64,000 nt of DNA from Streptomyces fuscichromogenes (lineage in GTDB: Bacteria; Actinomycetota; Actinomycetes; Streptomycetales; Streptomycetaceae): positions 222,746-286,745 of the forward strand of contig NZ_BMML01000013.1 in assembly GCF_014645815.1 (NCBI RefSeq), written 5' to 3'. Each line of letters starts with the position of its first letter. Position 1 is the stretch's first letter. This document shows, in pieces, positions 49,810-58,815 of this stretch. Below the pieces are notes generated by a model, which was given only the letters and a program-made list of their open reading frames with translations, searched no databases and was not told the DNA's origin. A program made the position numbers and the translations under genes.

Positions 49810-49862
49810 TGCGGGTGCGCTGTGGCTGGTCGCGCAGTTCCCCGCGCCCCTGAGGGGGCGCC
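49810..49862 (-). repeat. Interspersed repeat (R2) inside the pca operon
   Basis: TGGCTGGTCGCGCAGTTCCC followed by CGCGCCCC and GGGGGCGC, the same core as R1, preceded by TGCGGGTGCGC as in R3. Unlike the other copies it is antisense to the gene it follows and sits between pcaF and pcaH. Its hairpin could lower expression of the downstream pcaHGBL part. Confidence 0.85.
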
Positions 49863-49879
49863 TGTCGCTAGGACTTCGC

Positions 49880-50653
49880 ATGACTCTCACCCAGGCTGAC
49901 ATCGATATTGAGATCGCCGGTGAACGCGCCGCCTATGAGAAGCGCGTCGCCGAAGGCGCTCCCGTCGAACATCACCCTCGCCGGGACTACGCCCCCTATC
50001 GGTCCTCCCTGCTCCGGCATCCGAAGCAGGCGCTGGTGGCCATCGACACGGCCAAGGACCCGGAGCTGGTGGAGCTGCACTCCCCCGCGTTCGGGGAGCG
50101 GGACATCACCGGGATAGACAATGACCTGACCCGGCAGCACAACGGGGAGCCCATCGGTGAGCGGATCACCGTGTCCGGGCGGCTGCTCGACCGGGAGGGA
50201 CGGCCGGTCCGGGGGCAGCTGATCGAGGTCTGGCAGGCCAACTCGGCGGGCCGCTACGCGCACCAGCGCGAGCAGCACGACGCCCCGCTGGATCCCCACT
50301 TCACCGGGGTCGGCCGTACGATCACGGACGCCGACGGCGGCTACCACTTCACCACCATCCAGCCGGGCCCCTACCCCTGGCGCAACCACCTCAACGCCTG
50401 GCGTCCGGCGCACATCCACTTCTCGATGTTCGGCTCGGCGTTCACGCAGCGGCTGGTGACGCAGATGTACTTCCCGAGCGACCCGCTGTTCGCGTACGAC
50501 CCGATCATCCAGTCGGTGACGGACGACGCGGCCCGGCAGCGGCTGGTCGCGACGTACGACCACGCTCTGTCCGTGCCCGAGTTCTCGATGGGCTACCACT
50601 GGGACATCGTGCTGGACGGCCCGAACGCCACCTGGATCGAAGAAGGACGCTGA
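49880..50653 (+). CDS. pcaH: Protocatechuate 3,4-dioxygenase beta subunit
   Basis: 257 residues of the intradiol ring-cleavage dioxygenase family. The Fe(III) ligands are all present: Tyr in SAGRYAHQ, Tyr in GPYPWRN, and two His in RPAHIHFSMFG (near residues 125, 164 and 177-179). YRSSLLRHPKQALV and GQLIEVWQAN are also typical. With PcaG it oxidises protocatechuate to 3-carboxy-cis,cis-muconate. AGGA lies just before the ATG at 49880. It is followed by pcaG after 6 bp. Confidence 0.95.
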   Translation: MTLTQADIDIEIAGERAAYEKRVAEGAPVEHHPRRDYAPYRSSLLRHPKQALVAIDTAKDPELVELHSPAFGERDITGIDNDLTRQHNGEPIGERITVSGRLLDREGRPVRGQLIEVWQANSAGRYAHQREQHDAPLDPHFTGVGRTITDADGGYHFTTIQPGPYPWRNHLNAWRPAHIHFSMFGSAFTQRLVTQMYFPSDPLFAYDPIIQSVTDDAARQRLVATYDHALSVPEFSMGYHWDIVLDGPNATWIEEGR

Positions 50654-50659
50654 CCCGAC

Positions 50660-51262
50660 ATGACGAAGATCGACACGAGCGGCCCGGAGAACGTGCTGCC
50701 CACCCCGTCGCACACGGTCGGCCCCTTCTACGGCTACGCGCTGCCGTTCCGCGGTGGTGAGGACATCGCGCCGCTCGGACACCCGGACACGGTCACCGTC
50801 CACGGGTACATCCTCGACGGCGCGGGCGACCCGCTGCCCGACGCGTTCGTGGAACTGTGGGGCGCCGACCCCGACGGGAACGTGTCCACGACCGACGGTT
50901 CGATCCGCCGTGACCCGGCCACCGGTGACTACCTCGGCCGCAACGGCGTGGAGTTCACCGGCTGGGGCCGGATCCAGACGGACAGCAACGGGCACTGGTA
51001 CGCGCGGACGCTGCGGCCGGGTGCCCGTGGCGGCAGCGCGCCGTATCTCAGTGTGTGCGTGTTCGCCCGCGGGCTGCTGGTGCACCTGTTCACCCGGATC
51101 TACCTGCCGGGCGACGACGCGGCGCTCGCCGCCGACCCGCTGCTCACCCGGGTGGGCGAACGGCGCGACACGCTGATCGCCACCGACGAGGGCCGCGGGA
51201 CCTACCGTTTCGACATCCGCCTTCAGGGCGAGGGCGAGACGGTCTTCCTGGAGTTCAGGTGA
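50660..51262 (+). CDS. pcaG: Protocatechuate 3,4-dioxygenase alpha subunit
   Basis: 200 residues. PTPSHTVGPFYGYALPF at the start, GYILDGAGDPLPDAFVELWGADPDGNV in the middle and a beta-sandwich C-terminal half with YLSVCVFARGLLVHLFTRIYLPGDD match PcaG. It lacks the Tyr/Tyr/His/His iron ligands, as expected for the alpha subunit, which shapes the active site with PcaH. Its TGA overlaps the pcaB start (GTGA at 51259). Confidence 0.94.
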   Translation: MTKIDTSGPENVLPTPSHTVGPFYGYALPFRGGEDIAPLGHPDTVTVHGYILDGAGDPLPDAFVELWGADPDGNVSTTDGSIRRDPATGDYLGRNGVEFTGWGRIQTDSNGHWYARTLRPGARGGSAPYLSVCVFARGLLVHLFTRIYLPGDDAALAADPLLTRVGERRDTLIATDEGRGTYRFDIRLQGEGETVFLEFR

Positions 51263-52599
51263 GTTCAGCAGGATACGGCGGCGGTGACGGCGGGCTGCTC
51301 GGTCCCGGGTGGTCCGGTTCCCCCGCAGCGGCCGCGACGAGCGACGGCGCCTGTCTGCGGGCGCTGCTGGACGCGGAGGCGGCCCTCACCCGTGCCCAGG
51401 CCGCCCTGGGGCTGGCCCCGGCCGAGGCCGCGACGGCGGTGACCGGGGCGGCCGACCCCGGCCGTTTCGACGTCGGTGCCCTCGCGGAGCGGGCCCGCGG
51501 CGGCGGCAACCCGGTCATCCCGCTGGTCGCCGATCTGACGAAGGCCGTCGGCGCCGAGTACGGGCCGTACGTGCACCGGGGTGCGACCAGCCAGGACATC
51601 ATGGACACGGCGATGATGCTGGTCGCCGCCCGCACCCTGGACCTGGTGCTCGCCGACCTCGGCCGCACCGAGGAGGCCCTGGCCCGGCTGGCCGCCGAGC
51701 ACCGGGACACGCCGATGCCGGGCCGCACGCTCACCCAGCACGCCGTACCGACGACCTTCGGGCTCAAAGCGGCCGGCTGGCGCTCGCTGGTCCTCGATGC
51801 CCGGGACCGCGTGACCCCAGTCCGGGAGGCGCTGCCCGCCCAACTCGGCGGCGCGGCAGGCACGCTGGCCGCCTTCGGGGTGTACGGCGCGGCGCACGCC
51901 GACCAGCTGCCGACCGCGTACGCCCGGGAACTCGGCCTGGCCGCACCCCTGTTGCCCTGGCACACGCTGCGGACGCCGATCGCCGATCTCGCCGGGTGCC
52001 TCGCCTTCACGGCCGGGGCGCTGGGCAAGACCGCCGCGGATGTGCTGACCTTGTCCCGTACCGAGATCGGTGAGGTCTCCGAGGGCGGCGGGGGCGGTTC
52101 CTCGGCGATGCCGCACAAGGCCAACCCCGTGCGTTCGACGCTGATCGCGGCGGCCGCCCGGCGGGCCCCGCAGCTCGCGGCCGTCCTGTACGGCTCGATG
52201 GCCGCGGCGGACGAACGGCCGGCCGGTGCCTGGCACGCCGAGTGGGAGCCGTTGCGGGACCTGCTGCGGACCGTGGGAGGTGCGGCCCGGGACGCGGCGG
52301 AGCTGGCGGCGGGGCTGCGGGTGCACCCGGAGGCGATGCGCCGCAACCTCGACCTCACCAACGGCCTGATCGTCTCGGAACGGCTCTCCGCCGAGCTGGC
52401 GCCCGTGCTCGGCCGGGCCCGTGCCAGGGAACTGCTCACCGAGCTGGCCCGCCGCACCCACAGCGAGCACCGAACACTGCGTGAACTCCTTGCCGGGGAA
52501 GTCGACCTGACGGATGTCGAGCTCGACAGCCTGACCGATCCCGCCCGTTACACCGGCTCCGCCGGTGTGCTCACCGACCGTGCTCTGGAGCGACGTTGA
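51259..52599 (+). CDS. pcaB: 3-carboxy-cis,cis-muconate cycloisomerase
   Basis: 446 residues of the fumarase/aspartase superfamily. GATSQDIMDTAMMLVA (near 112-127), GRTLTQHAVPTTFGLKAAGW and the signature GGGSSAMPHKANPVRSTLI (near 274-292) are visible. It closes 3-carboxymuconate to 4-carboxymuconolactone. It starts with GTG at 51259, overlapping the pcaG stop, and ends overlapping a TTG start of pcaL. The Gly/Ser-rich N-terminal 20 residues are longer than in many homologues. Confidence 0.93.
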   Translation: MSSAGYGGGDGGLLGPGWSGSPAAAATSDGACLRALLDAEAALTRAQAALGLAPAEAATAVTGAADPGRFDVGALAERARGGGNPVIPLVADLTKAVGAEYGPYVHRGATSQDIMDTAMMLVAARTLDLVLADLGRTEEALARLAAEHRDTPMPGRTLTQHAVPTTFGLKAAGWRSLVLDARDRVTPVREALPAQLGGAAGTLAAFGVYGAAHADQLPTAYARELGLAAPLLPWHTLRTPIADLAGCLAFTAGALGKTAADVLTLSRTEIGEVSEGGGGGSSAMPHKANPVRSTLIAAAARRAPQLAAVLYGSMAAADERPAGAWHAEWEPLRDLLRTVGGAARDAAELAAGLRVHPEAMRRNLDLTNGLIVSERLSAELAPVLGRARARELLTELARRTHSEHRTLRELLAGEVDLTDVELDSLTDPARYTGSAGVLTDRALERR

Positions 52600-53714
52600 C
52601 CGAGAACCTCCTGAACCACCGCGTCGAGGGCCCCGCTTCGGCTCCCCCGTTGCTCCTCGGGCCGTCGCTCGGCACCTCGTACGCGCTCTGGGACGCCGTG
52701 GCGCCCGAACTGTCCACCGTGCACCGGGTGGTGCGCTGGGACCTGCCGGGGCACGGCGGTTCGGCGCCCGACCTGGTCAAGGCGGGGGCGACCGTCGGCG
52801 ACCTCGCCGATCTGGTGCTCGCGCTCGCCGACTCGCTCGGCGTCGAGCGGTTCGCGTACGCGGGGGTGTCACTGGGCGGTGCCGTGGGGCTGCAGCTGGC
52901 CGTCCACCACCCGGACCGGCTGGAGAACCTCGCGGTGATCTGCTCCTCGGCCCACTTCGGCGGGTCCGGGCCCTGGACGGAACGGGCCGCACGGGTGCGC
53001 CGGGAGGGCGTGGAGTGGCTGGCGCAGAACGCCGACTCCCGCTGGTTCAGCCCGGGTTTCACCGTGCCGCGGCTGGTCGAGGACCAGCGGGCGGCCGACC
53101 CGGAGGCGTACGCCGCCTGCTGCGACGCGCTGGCCGCCTTCGATCTGCGGGACCGGCTCGGCGAGATCGGCGTCCGCACCCTCCTGATCGCCGGCCGGCA
53201 GGACCCCGCGACCCCGCCGCCGCATCTGCGGGAGATCGCGGACGCGGTGCCGGCGTCGACACTGGTCGAGCTGCCGGGCGCCGCGCATCTGGCGCCCGCG
53301 CAGTGCCCCGAGGCCGTCCTCACCGCGCTCCGCGCCCACCTGGACGGCGGTGCCAGGCGCGGCATGGCGGTACGCCGCGAGGTCCTCGGCGACGCGCACG
53401 TCGACGGCGCCCAGGCCCGGCAGACGCCCTTCACGGCCCGTTTCCAGGACTTCATCTCGCGCTACGCCTGGGGCGAGATCTGGACCGACCCCACCCTCTC
53501 CCGCCGCGAACGCAGCATGATCACCCTGACCGCGCTGGTCGCCCACGGCCACTACGACGAGCTGGCCATGCATGTGCGGGCGGCCCGGCGCAACGGGCTG
53601 ACGCCGGAGGAGATCGGCGCGGTGCTGCTCCAGACCGCCGTGTACTGCGGGGTCCCGGCGGCCAACTCGGCGTTCGCGACGGCGCAGCGGGTGCTGGCGG
53701 AAGAGGAAGGGTGA
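52596..53714 (+). CDS. pcaL: Fused 3-oxoadipate enol-lactonase / 4-carboxymuconolactone decarboxylase
   Basis: 372 residues with two enzymes in one chain. Residues 1-250 form an alpha/beta hydrolase: VVRWDLPGHGGSAP, the nucleophile elbow YAGVSLGGAVGL, GRQDPATPP and the catalytic His in GAAHLAPAQCPE. Residues about 265-372 are carboxymuconolactone decarboxylase: MAVRREVLGDAHVDGA, FQDFISRYAWGEIWTDPTLSRRERSMITL, HVRAARRNGLTPEEIGAVLLQTAVYCGVPAANSAF. The fusion is the known actinobacterial PcaL. It performs the two steps from carboxymuconolactone to 3-oxoadipate. The TTG start at 52596 overlaps the pcaB stop (TTGA). Confidence 0.94.
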   Translation: MTENLLNHRVEGPASAPPLLLGPSLGTSYALWDAVAPELSTVHRVVRWDLPGHGGSAPDLVKAGATVGDLADLVLALADSLGVERFAYAGVSLGGAVGLQLAVHHPDRLENLAVICSSAHFGGSGPWTERAARVRREGVEWLAQNADSRWFSPGFTVPRLVEDQRAADPEAYAACCDALAAFDLRDRLGEIGVRTLLIAGRQDPATPPPHLREIADAVPASTLVELPGAAHLAPAQCPEAVLTALRAHLDGGARRGMAVRREVLGDAHVDGAQARQTPFTARFQDFISRYAWGEIWTDPTLSRRERSMITLTALVAHGHYDELAMHVRAARRNGLTPEEIGAVLLQTAVYCGVPAANSAFATAQRVLAEEEG

Positions 53715-53763
53715 CCCTGCCGGGGACAGGCACAGAAGGGGGCGCTGTGCCTACGGTGGGGGC

Positions 53764-54555
53764 ATGTCGACCATCTTGATCACGGGTGCCACCTCCGGGC
53801 TCGGCCGGTACGTCGCCTTCGAACTGGTCCGCTCGGGCCACCTCGTCCTCGCCCACGGCCGCGATCCGGGCCGTACCGAGCGGCTGGTCGAGGAGCTGCG
53901 CACCGAGGGCGACGCCGAGGCGTTCGTCGCGGACCTGGCCTCGCTGGCCCGGGTCCGCGAGCTGGGCGCGCGGGTCGCCGAGGCGCATCCCGGCCTGGAC
54001 GTCCTGATCAACAACGCGGGCATCGGCGCCGGCGCCCCCGGCTCGGCCCGTGAACTGAGCGCCGACGGCCACGAGTTGCGTCTGGCCGTCAACTACCTGG
54101 CCCCGGTGGTCCTGGCCCGCGCACTCCTCCCGGCGCTGCGCGCGAACACCACCGCCCGGATCGTGAACGTCGGCTCGGCGGGCCAGGAGCCCCTCGACTT
54201 CGCCGACCCCGAATTCACCCGCGGCTACCAGGGCTTCGCGGCCTACTGCCGGGCGAAGTTCGCCCTTGCGGCCCATACCTTCGCCCTGGCCGAGGAGTTG
54301 GCGGGCACGGGCGTCGCGGTGAATGTCCTGCACCCCGCCACCTTCATGGACACGGCGATGGTGAGGGAGGGCGGAGTAGCGCCCTGGAGCACGGTGGCGG
54401 ACGGAGCTCCTGGCGTACTGGCCCTGGCGACACGGGACTTGGGAACGGGCGGCTACTTCGACGGCACGAACAGGGCGCGAGCGCACGAGGCGACATACGA
54501 CCGAGAGGTACAGAAACGCCTCTCAGCGGTAACCGATCAACTCCTCGCGCTGTAA
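53764..54555 (+). CDS. SDR family oxidoreductase
   Basis: 263 residues, a classical short-chain dehydrogenase. ILITGATSGLGRYVAFELVRSGH (TGxxxGxG), VLINNAGIG, NVGSAGQ with the catalytic Ser, and YCRAKFALAAHTF (YxxxK) are all present, in contrast to the SDR at 39162. The closest types are retinol-dehydrogenase-like SDRs of unknown substrate. It follows pcaL by 49 bp on the same strand but with its own ATG and no overlap, so membership in the pca operon is uncertain. A repeat element begins exactly at its stop. Confidence 0.9.
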   Translation: MSTILITGATSGLGRYVAFELVRSGHLVLAHGRDPGRTERLVEELRTEGDAEAFVADLASLARVRELGARVAEAHPGLDVLINNAGIGAGAPGSARELSADGHELRLAVNYLAPVVLARALLPALRANTTARIVNVGSAGQEPLDFADPEFTRGYQGFAAYCRAKFALAAHTFALAEELAGTGVAVNVLHPATFMDTAMVREGGVAPWSTVADGAPGVLALATRDLGTGGYFDGTNRARAHEATYDREVQKRLSAVTDQLLAL

Positions 54556-54621
54556 CGCGCCCCAAAGAGGCGCGGGGCTGCATCGATGTGCGGCTGGCGC
54601 CGCGTGGGCGCGAGCAACCGC
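54556..54621 (+). repeat. Interspersed 3'-end repeat, variant form (R4)
   Basis: It begins directly after the TAA of the SDR gene with CGCGCCCC, then GGCGCGGGGCTGCATCGATG and GTGCGGCTGGCGCCGCGTGG. This is a second subtype of the repeat, with the ATCGATG block replacing the GAACTGCGCG part. The segment ends in front of the convergent LAL-type gene. Confidence 0.65.
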
Positions 54622-54649
54622 ACCCGACCCGCACCCCGCGACGCACCCG

Positions 54650-57331
54650 TCACCGCAGCCCCCTTCCCGTGTCCAGCACCTCGCGAGCCTGAGCAACCAG
54701 CCCATCGGCGCCACACGACCGAGCCAGCCCCAGCCCCCTATTCAACTCGGCCACCGACCGCGCGGCGATCCCGTACTCCACCCGGGCCGCCGCATGCTCG
54801 TACTGACACGGCGAGGCCTCCAGATACGCCACCGCCTGCGAGGCGAGCCGCACCTGCCGCTGCCCGGTCTCCAGCGCGGCAGCGCACCGCAGCGCCTCGC
54901 CGATCGCGGTGTCCGTGCCGAACCGCTCGGCCTGCCGCCGCGCGTCGCTCGCCAGTCGGGCCGCCCGCGCCGGGTCCTCGTTCGCGAGGGCGCGGGCGAG
55001 GTCGAGCGCCCAGGGCACGACGACGGGGTTGAAGTGGCCGCGGGCGGCGGCCGCCTTCTCCGCGGCCTCCAGCTCGTTCACCGCCTCCTTCGTGCGGCCG
55101 ACGGCGAGCAGCAGCCGGCCGCGCACCGACCGCGGGTCCGGCATGACGATGGTGGAGGGGTACGGCGGCGCGAAGCCGTACTGTTCGGCGGTCTCCCAGG
55201 CCTGCTGGACATGACCGCGGGCGAGCAGCGTGTCGATGAGGTTGCAGGTGGCGGTCCAGTACAGGGGCAGCCGGCGGCCGACCCGCTCGGCGATGCGCAG
55301 GGACTCCCGCAGGGAGATCTCCGCGTCCCGCAGCCGGCCGCGCCGTCGGTGGCCGAGGCCGACGTAGGCATGGGCGAGGGCGAGGTGGCCGCCGCTCCAG
55401 CCGGAGGACTCGTAGGCGCGCAGGGCCTCGTTGTAGAGGCTCTCCGCGCGGTCGAGGCGGTCGGTGTAGACGTAGGAGTTGGCGAGCATCAGCAGGAGTT
55501 CGATGCCCCACTCGGTGTCCGTCCAGCCGAGACCGGGCGCGAGCCGGCCGTTGACGAGGGCGCGGTCGCACAGTTCGACGACCTCCTCGGCGCTCTCGCC
55601 CTGGATGAGGAGGTCGAAGCCGCGCAGCATCAGCAGGGCGCGCTCGGAGTTGTCACGGCCGGTGCAGGTGGCGGCGAGGTCGGCGAGCCGCTCGGAGCGG
55701 CGTGGCGAGACGGCCTCGCCTGCGATGCCCTCCCACATGAACTGGACGGCCTGGAGGCGGAGTTTCGGGGGTCCGTCCTCGTGCCGGGCGGCCTCCGCCT
55801 CGACCGTGCGGACGGCTTCCTCCAGCTGGTCGTTGTGGATGAGTGCCTGGGAGAGCCGGAAGACGGCGTCGACGCGTTCGGGACCGGCGAGGCCGGTCAT
55901 GCCGAGGGCGCTGCGGAGGTGGCCGATGGTGACGGCGGGCTTGGTGAGGAGGGTGGCGCAGCCCAGTTCGTAGAGCACGTGCGCGTGCACCTCGGGAAGG
56001 GGCGGTTCGAGGAGGGCGCGTTCGAGGCAGCGGCGGGCCGCGTCCGGGGCGCCGACGGCCAGGTGTTCCTTGGCCGCGTCGCGCAGCTGTTCGACGAGTT
56101 CCTCGTCGTCGTCCGGGTGCACCTTCAGCAGATGGCGGGAGGCCTCGGCGATGCCACGGCCGTCGTCGATGACGATCTGGGCGGCGATGCCGTGCATGGC
56201 GGTGCATATCGCGGGCGGGATGGAGTGGTAGACGGCGGTGGCGATCAGCGGGTGGACGAACTCCAGGTCACCGGCGTGGGACCGGGAGCCCGCCGGGTCG
56301 GGCTCGGTGAGGATACGCGCGTTGCGCAGCAGTTCGGCGCAGCGTCCGGCGTCGTCCAGGGCCATGCTGGCGAGCTGGGCGACGAGGCCGACGGAGATGC
56401 CGGTGCCGAGGATGGCGGCGGCCCAGGCGAACCGGGTGGCATCCACGCCGAGGCCTTCGAGGCGGGTGACGAGTCCGCCGCCCCTGGCCGACCGGTTGAG
56501 GGCGCGCAGTTCACCGGCCCGGGACTCGACGGGTTCGACCTCGCTGTCCTGGACCTTGGCGAGAAGTTCGACGGTTTCGTAGGGGTTGCCGCCGGTGACG
56601 GCCCAGACCTCGCGGCAGAACGGGGCGTCGGCGTGCTCGCCGAGGGTGGCGCGGGTGAGACCGGCGGTGGCGTCCGGGGTGAGGGCGCTGATGGTGCGGA
56701 CGGGCCGGCCGGCCGCGGTGGCCACGGCGTCGAGGTAGCGGGCGCTGTCGCCGCTGGCCTCGCCGGGGCGGCGGGCCACCAGGACCAGGACGGACAGGTC
56801 GTCGAGGCGTTCGACGAAGGCGGCGAGCCAGGCCAGGGTCTCCTGGTCGGCCCAGTGCGCGTCGTCGACCAGCAGGACCAGCGGCCAGTCGCGTTTGGCG
56901 AGCCGGCGGACGGCGGCGACCAGGCCGTCGCAGACGCCCTGCGGGTCGGCCTGGCGGTCGCCGGGGTCCGTTATGCCGAGGGCGGGGCCGGCGATGTCGT
57001 ACCAGTCGCCGAGGTACTCCCGGGCCTCCTCGGGCAGCAGGGAGACCAGGGCGGGCTGTAACAGCTGGCGCACCACGTGGAAGGGCACGCTGCGCAGGGT
57101 CTCGACGCCTCGGGTGGACCAGACGGTGCAGCCCCGGCGTTCGGCGATACGGCGGGTCTCGGCCAGCAGCGCGGTCTTGCCGAGCCCGGCCTCGCCGCGC
57201 AGCACCAGCAGGTTCCCGGCGGTGGAACGGTCGGCGCACAGGAGGTCGAGCGCCTCGGTGACGGCGGCGATCTCCTCCTCGCGCTCCCAGAGGGGAGCCG
57301 AGGCGCCTCCCGGGAGCTGCTCCTCCGTCAT
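54650..57331 (-). CDS. LAL-type STAND ATPase without a LuxR HTH domain
   Basis: 893 residues. The N-terminal AAA/STAND domain has Walker A LRGEAGLGKTALL (near 47-59) and Walker B PLVLLVDDAHWADQETL (near 150-166), with TGGNPYETVELL near 260, as in LAL (large ATP-binding LuxR) regulators. The rest is a long TPR-like helical region (EEAVRTVEAEAARHE, RLDRAESLYNEALRAYESSG, RGRLRDAEISLRESLRIAERVG). The chain stops at AREVLDTGRGLR, the point where LAL proteins normally continue into a LuxR HTH; no HTH is found in the following sequence on any frame. GGGAGG precedes the ATG at 57331. It could be a sensor that acts through a partner, or a truncated regulator. Confidence 0.85.
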   Translation of the reverse strand: MTEEQLPGGASAPLWEREEEIAAVTEALDLLCADRSTAGNLLVLRGEAGLGKTALLAETRRIAERRGCTVWSTRGVETLRSVPFHVVRQLLQPALVSLLPEEAREYLGDWYDIAGPALGITDPGDRQADPQGVCDGLVAAVRRLAKRDWPLVLLVDDAHWADQETLAWLAAFVERLDDLSVLVLVARRPGEASGDSARYLDAVATAAGRPVRTISALTPDATAGLTRATLGEHADAPFCREVWAVTGGNPYETVELLAKVQDSEVEPVESRAGELRALNRSARGGGLVTRLEGLGVDATRFAWAAAILGTGISVGLVAQLASMALDDAGRCAELLRNARILTEPDPAGSRSHAGDLEFVHPLIATAVYHSIPPAICTAMHGIAAQIVIDDGRGIAEASRHLLKVHPDDDEELVEQLRDAAKEHLAVGAPDAARRCLERALLEPPLPEVHAHVLYELGCATLLTKPAVTIGHLRSALGMTGLAGPERVDAVFRLSQALIHNDQLEEAVRTVEAEAARHEDGPPKLRLQAVQFMWEGIAGEAVSPRRSERLADLAATCTGRDNSERALLMLRGFDLLIQGESAEEVVELCDRALVNGRLAPGLGWTDTEWGIELLLMLANSYVYTDRLDRAESLYNEALRAYESSGWSGGHLALAHAYVGLGHRRRGRLRDAEISLRESLRIAERVGRRLPLYWTATCNLIDTLLARGHVQQAWETAEQYGFAPPYPSTIVMPDPRSVRGRLLLAVGRTKEAVNELEAAEKAAAARGHFNPVVVPWALDLARALANEDPARAARLASDARRQAERFGTDTAIGEALRCAAALETGQRQVRLASQAVAYLEASPCQYEHAAARVEYGIAARSVAELNRGLGLARSCGADGLVAQAREVLDTGRGLR

Positions 57332-57512
57332 CCCGCTACCTCCCCAAGTCGCCCGAACGACGTACAGACCACGAGCGTAGCCGTCAGGTTGGCTGTCCGG
57401 AGGCGGGTCCGGGCAGCTGTTGCCGTGACGGGTGAAAGCGGGTGCGTCCGGGCGACGCGGAACGGCCCCGACCTGCCGATGAGCAGCGAACGGACCGTCA
57501 ACGGGCAGGAAC

Positions 57513-58808
57513 ATGAAGCTTACTTTCGAAGATCGGGCAGTACGGGAGCGGAACCGGCCCCTGCGGGCGCTGGCAGCGGGCTCGGTGGGGAACTTCATCG
57601 AGTGGTACGAGTTCGGTGTCTACGGCTATGTCGCGACCGTCGTCGCCGAGCGGTTCTTCACCCCGGCGGGCGGGAGCGCGGCCGAGGGGCTGGTGCGCAC
57701 CTACGCCTCGTTCGGGCTGGCGTTCTTCTTCCGTCCGCTGGGCGCGGCCCTGTTCGGACGGCTGGCGGACCGGCTCGGCCGACGGCCGGTGCTGATCGCG
57801 GTGGTGTCCCTGATGACGGGCGCGACGGCGCTGATCGGAGTGTTGCCGACGTATGCGCAGGCGGGTGCGCTCGCGCCCTGGCTCCTGACCTTTCTGAGGG
57901 TCGTTCAGGGGCTGTCCGCGGGCGGGGAGTTCGGGGGCGCGGTGGCGATGCTGACGGAGTTCGCGCCGCCGGGCCGGCGGGGGCTGTACGGGGCGTGGCA
58001 GTCGTTCACGGTGGCGCTGGGGCTGCTGGGCGGGGCCGGGGTGGCGGTGGGGCTGTCCGTGCTCCTGACGGCGGACCAGTTCGGCTCCTGGGGATGGCGG
58101 TTGCCGTTCCTGCTGGCGTTGCCGCTGGGTGCGCTGGCCCTGTGGCTGCGGATCGGGCTGGACGAGACCCCGGAGTTCCGGGAGCCGGCCGTGCGCGCTG
58201 ACGTGGAGCCGGCCGGGCCCGCCGTGCGGGTGCCGGTCCGGGCGGTCGCGCTGGCCGCCGCCCGGGTGATGGGCTGGTCCGCGGCCGGTTACACCTTCCT
58301 GGTGGTGCTGCCGTCGTACCTCCAGGCCGCCCTGCACACCGGCTTCCGTGCGGCGCTGCTGGCCACCGTGGTGGCGAACCTGGGGTTCGCGGCTGCGATC
58401 CTGCCGGCCGGGCTGCTCAGCGACCGGGTGGGGCGGCGGCCGGTGATGCTGGCGGGCGCCGGGCTGGTGGTGCTGCTGGCGCTGCCCCTGCTCGGCCTCC
58501 TCCAGGACCCGGGAGCCCCGGCCTTCGTGAAGGGGGCGGCGCTGTGCGGTGCGGGTGCGGTGGTGGGGCTGATGGCCGGGCCGGGGCCCGCGATGCTGGC
58601 CGAGATGTTCCCGGCGCGGGCCCGCTGCACGGGCCTCGGACTCGCCTACGCCCTGTCCAATGCCGTGTTCTCGGGCTGTGCGGGCCTCATCATCACGGAG
58701 GCGGTGCGGCGCACCGGGAATCTCGACGTTCCCGGCTACTACGCGGCGGCGACCTGCGCGGTCAGCGTGCTCGCGCTGCTCGGGCCGCCGAAGACGAAGG
58801 CGGACTGA
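57513..58808 (+). CDS. MFS transporter, metabolite:H+ symporter (MHS) family
   Basis: 431 residues with 12 hydrophobic segments. SVGNFIEWYEFGVYGYVATVVAERFF (TM1), FFRPLGAALFGRLADRLGRRPVL and GLSAGGEFGGAVAMLTEFAPPGRRGLYGAWQSF are the MHS signatures (citrate, alpha-ketoglutarate, shikimate and PcaT-like transporters). An organic acid is the likely substrate. Because beta-ketoadipate and aromatic-acid transporters belong to this family, a link with the pca genes 4 kb away is possible but not shown. The 181-bp gap to the divergent LAL-type gene has no evident operator. Confidence 0.88.
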   Translation: MKLTFEDRAVRERNRPLRALAAGSVGNFIEWYEFGVYGYVATVVAERFFTPAGGSAAEGLVRTYASFGLAFFFRPLGAALFGRLADRLGRRPVLIAVVSLMTGATALIGVLPTYAQAGALAPWLLTFLRVVQGLSAGGEFGGAVAMLTEFAPPGRRGLYGAWQSFTVALGLLGGAGVAVGLSVLLTADQFGSWGWRLPFLLALPLGALALWLRIGLDETPEFREPAVRADVEPAGPAVRVPVRAVALAAARVMGWSAAGYTFLVVLPSYLQAALHTGFRAALLATVVANLGFAAAILPAGLLSDRVGRRPVMLAGAGLVVLLALPLLGLLQDPGAPAFVKGAALCGAGAVVGLMAGPGPAMLAEMFPARARCTGLGLAYALSNAVFSGCAGLIITEAVRRTGNLDVPGYYAAATCAVSVLALLGPPKTKAD

Positions 58809-58815
58809 AAGGCGG

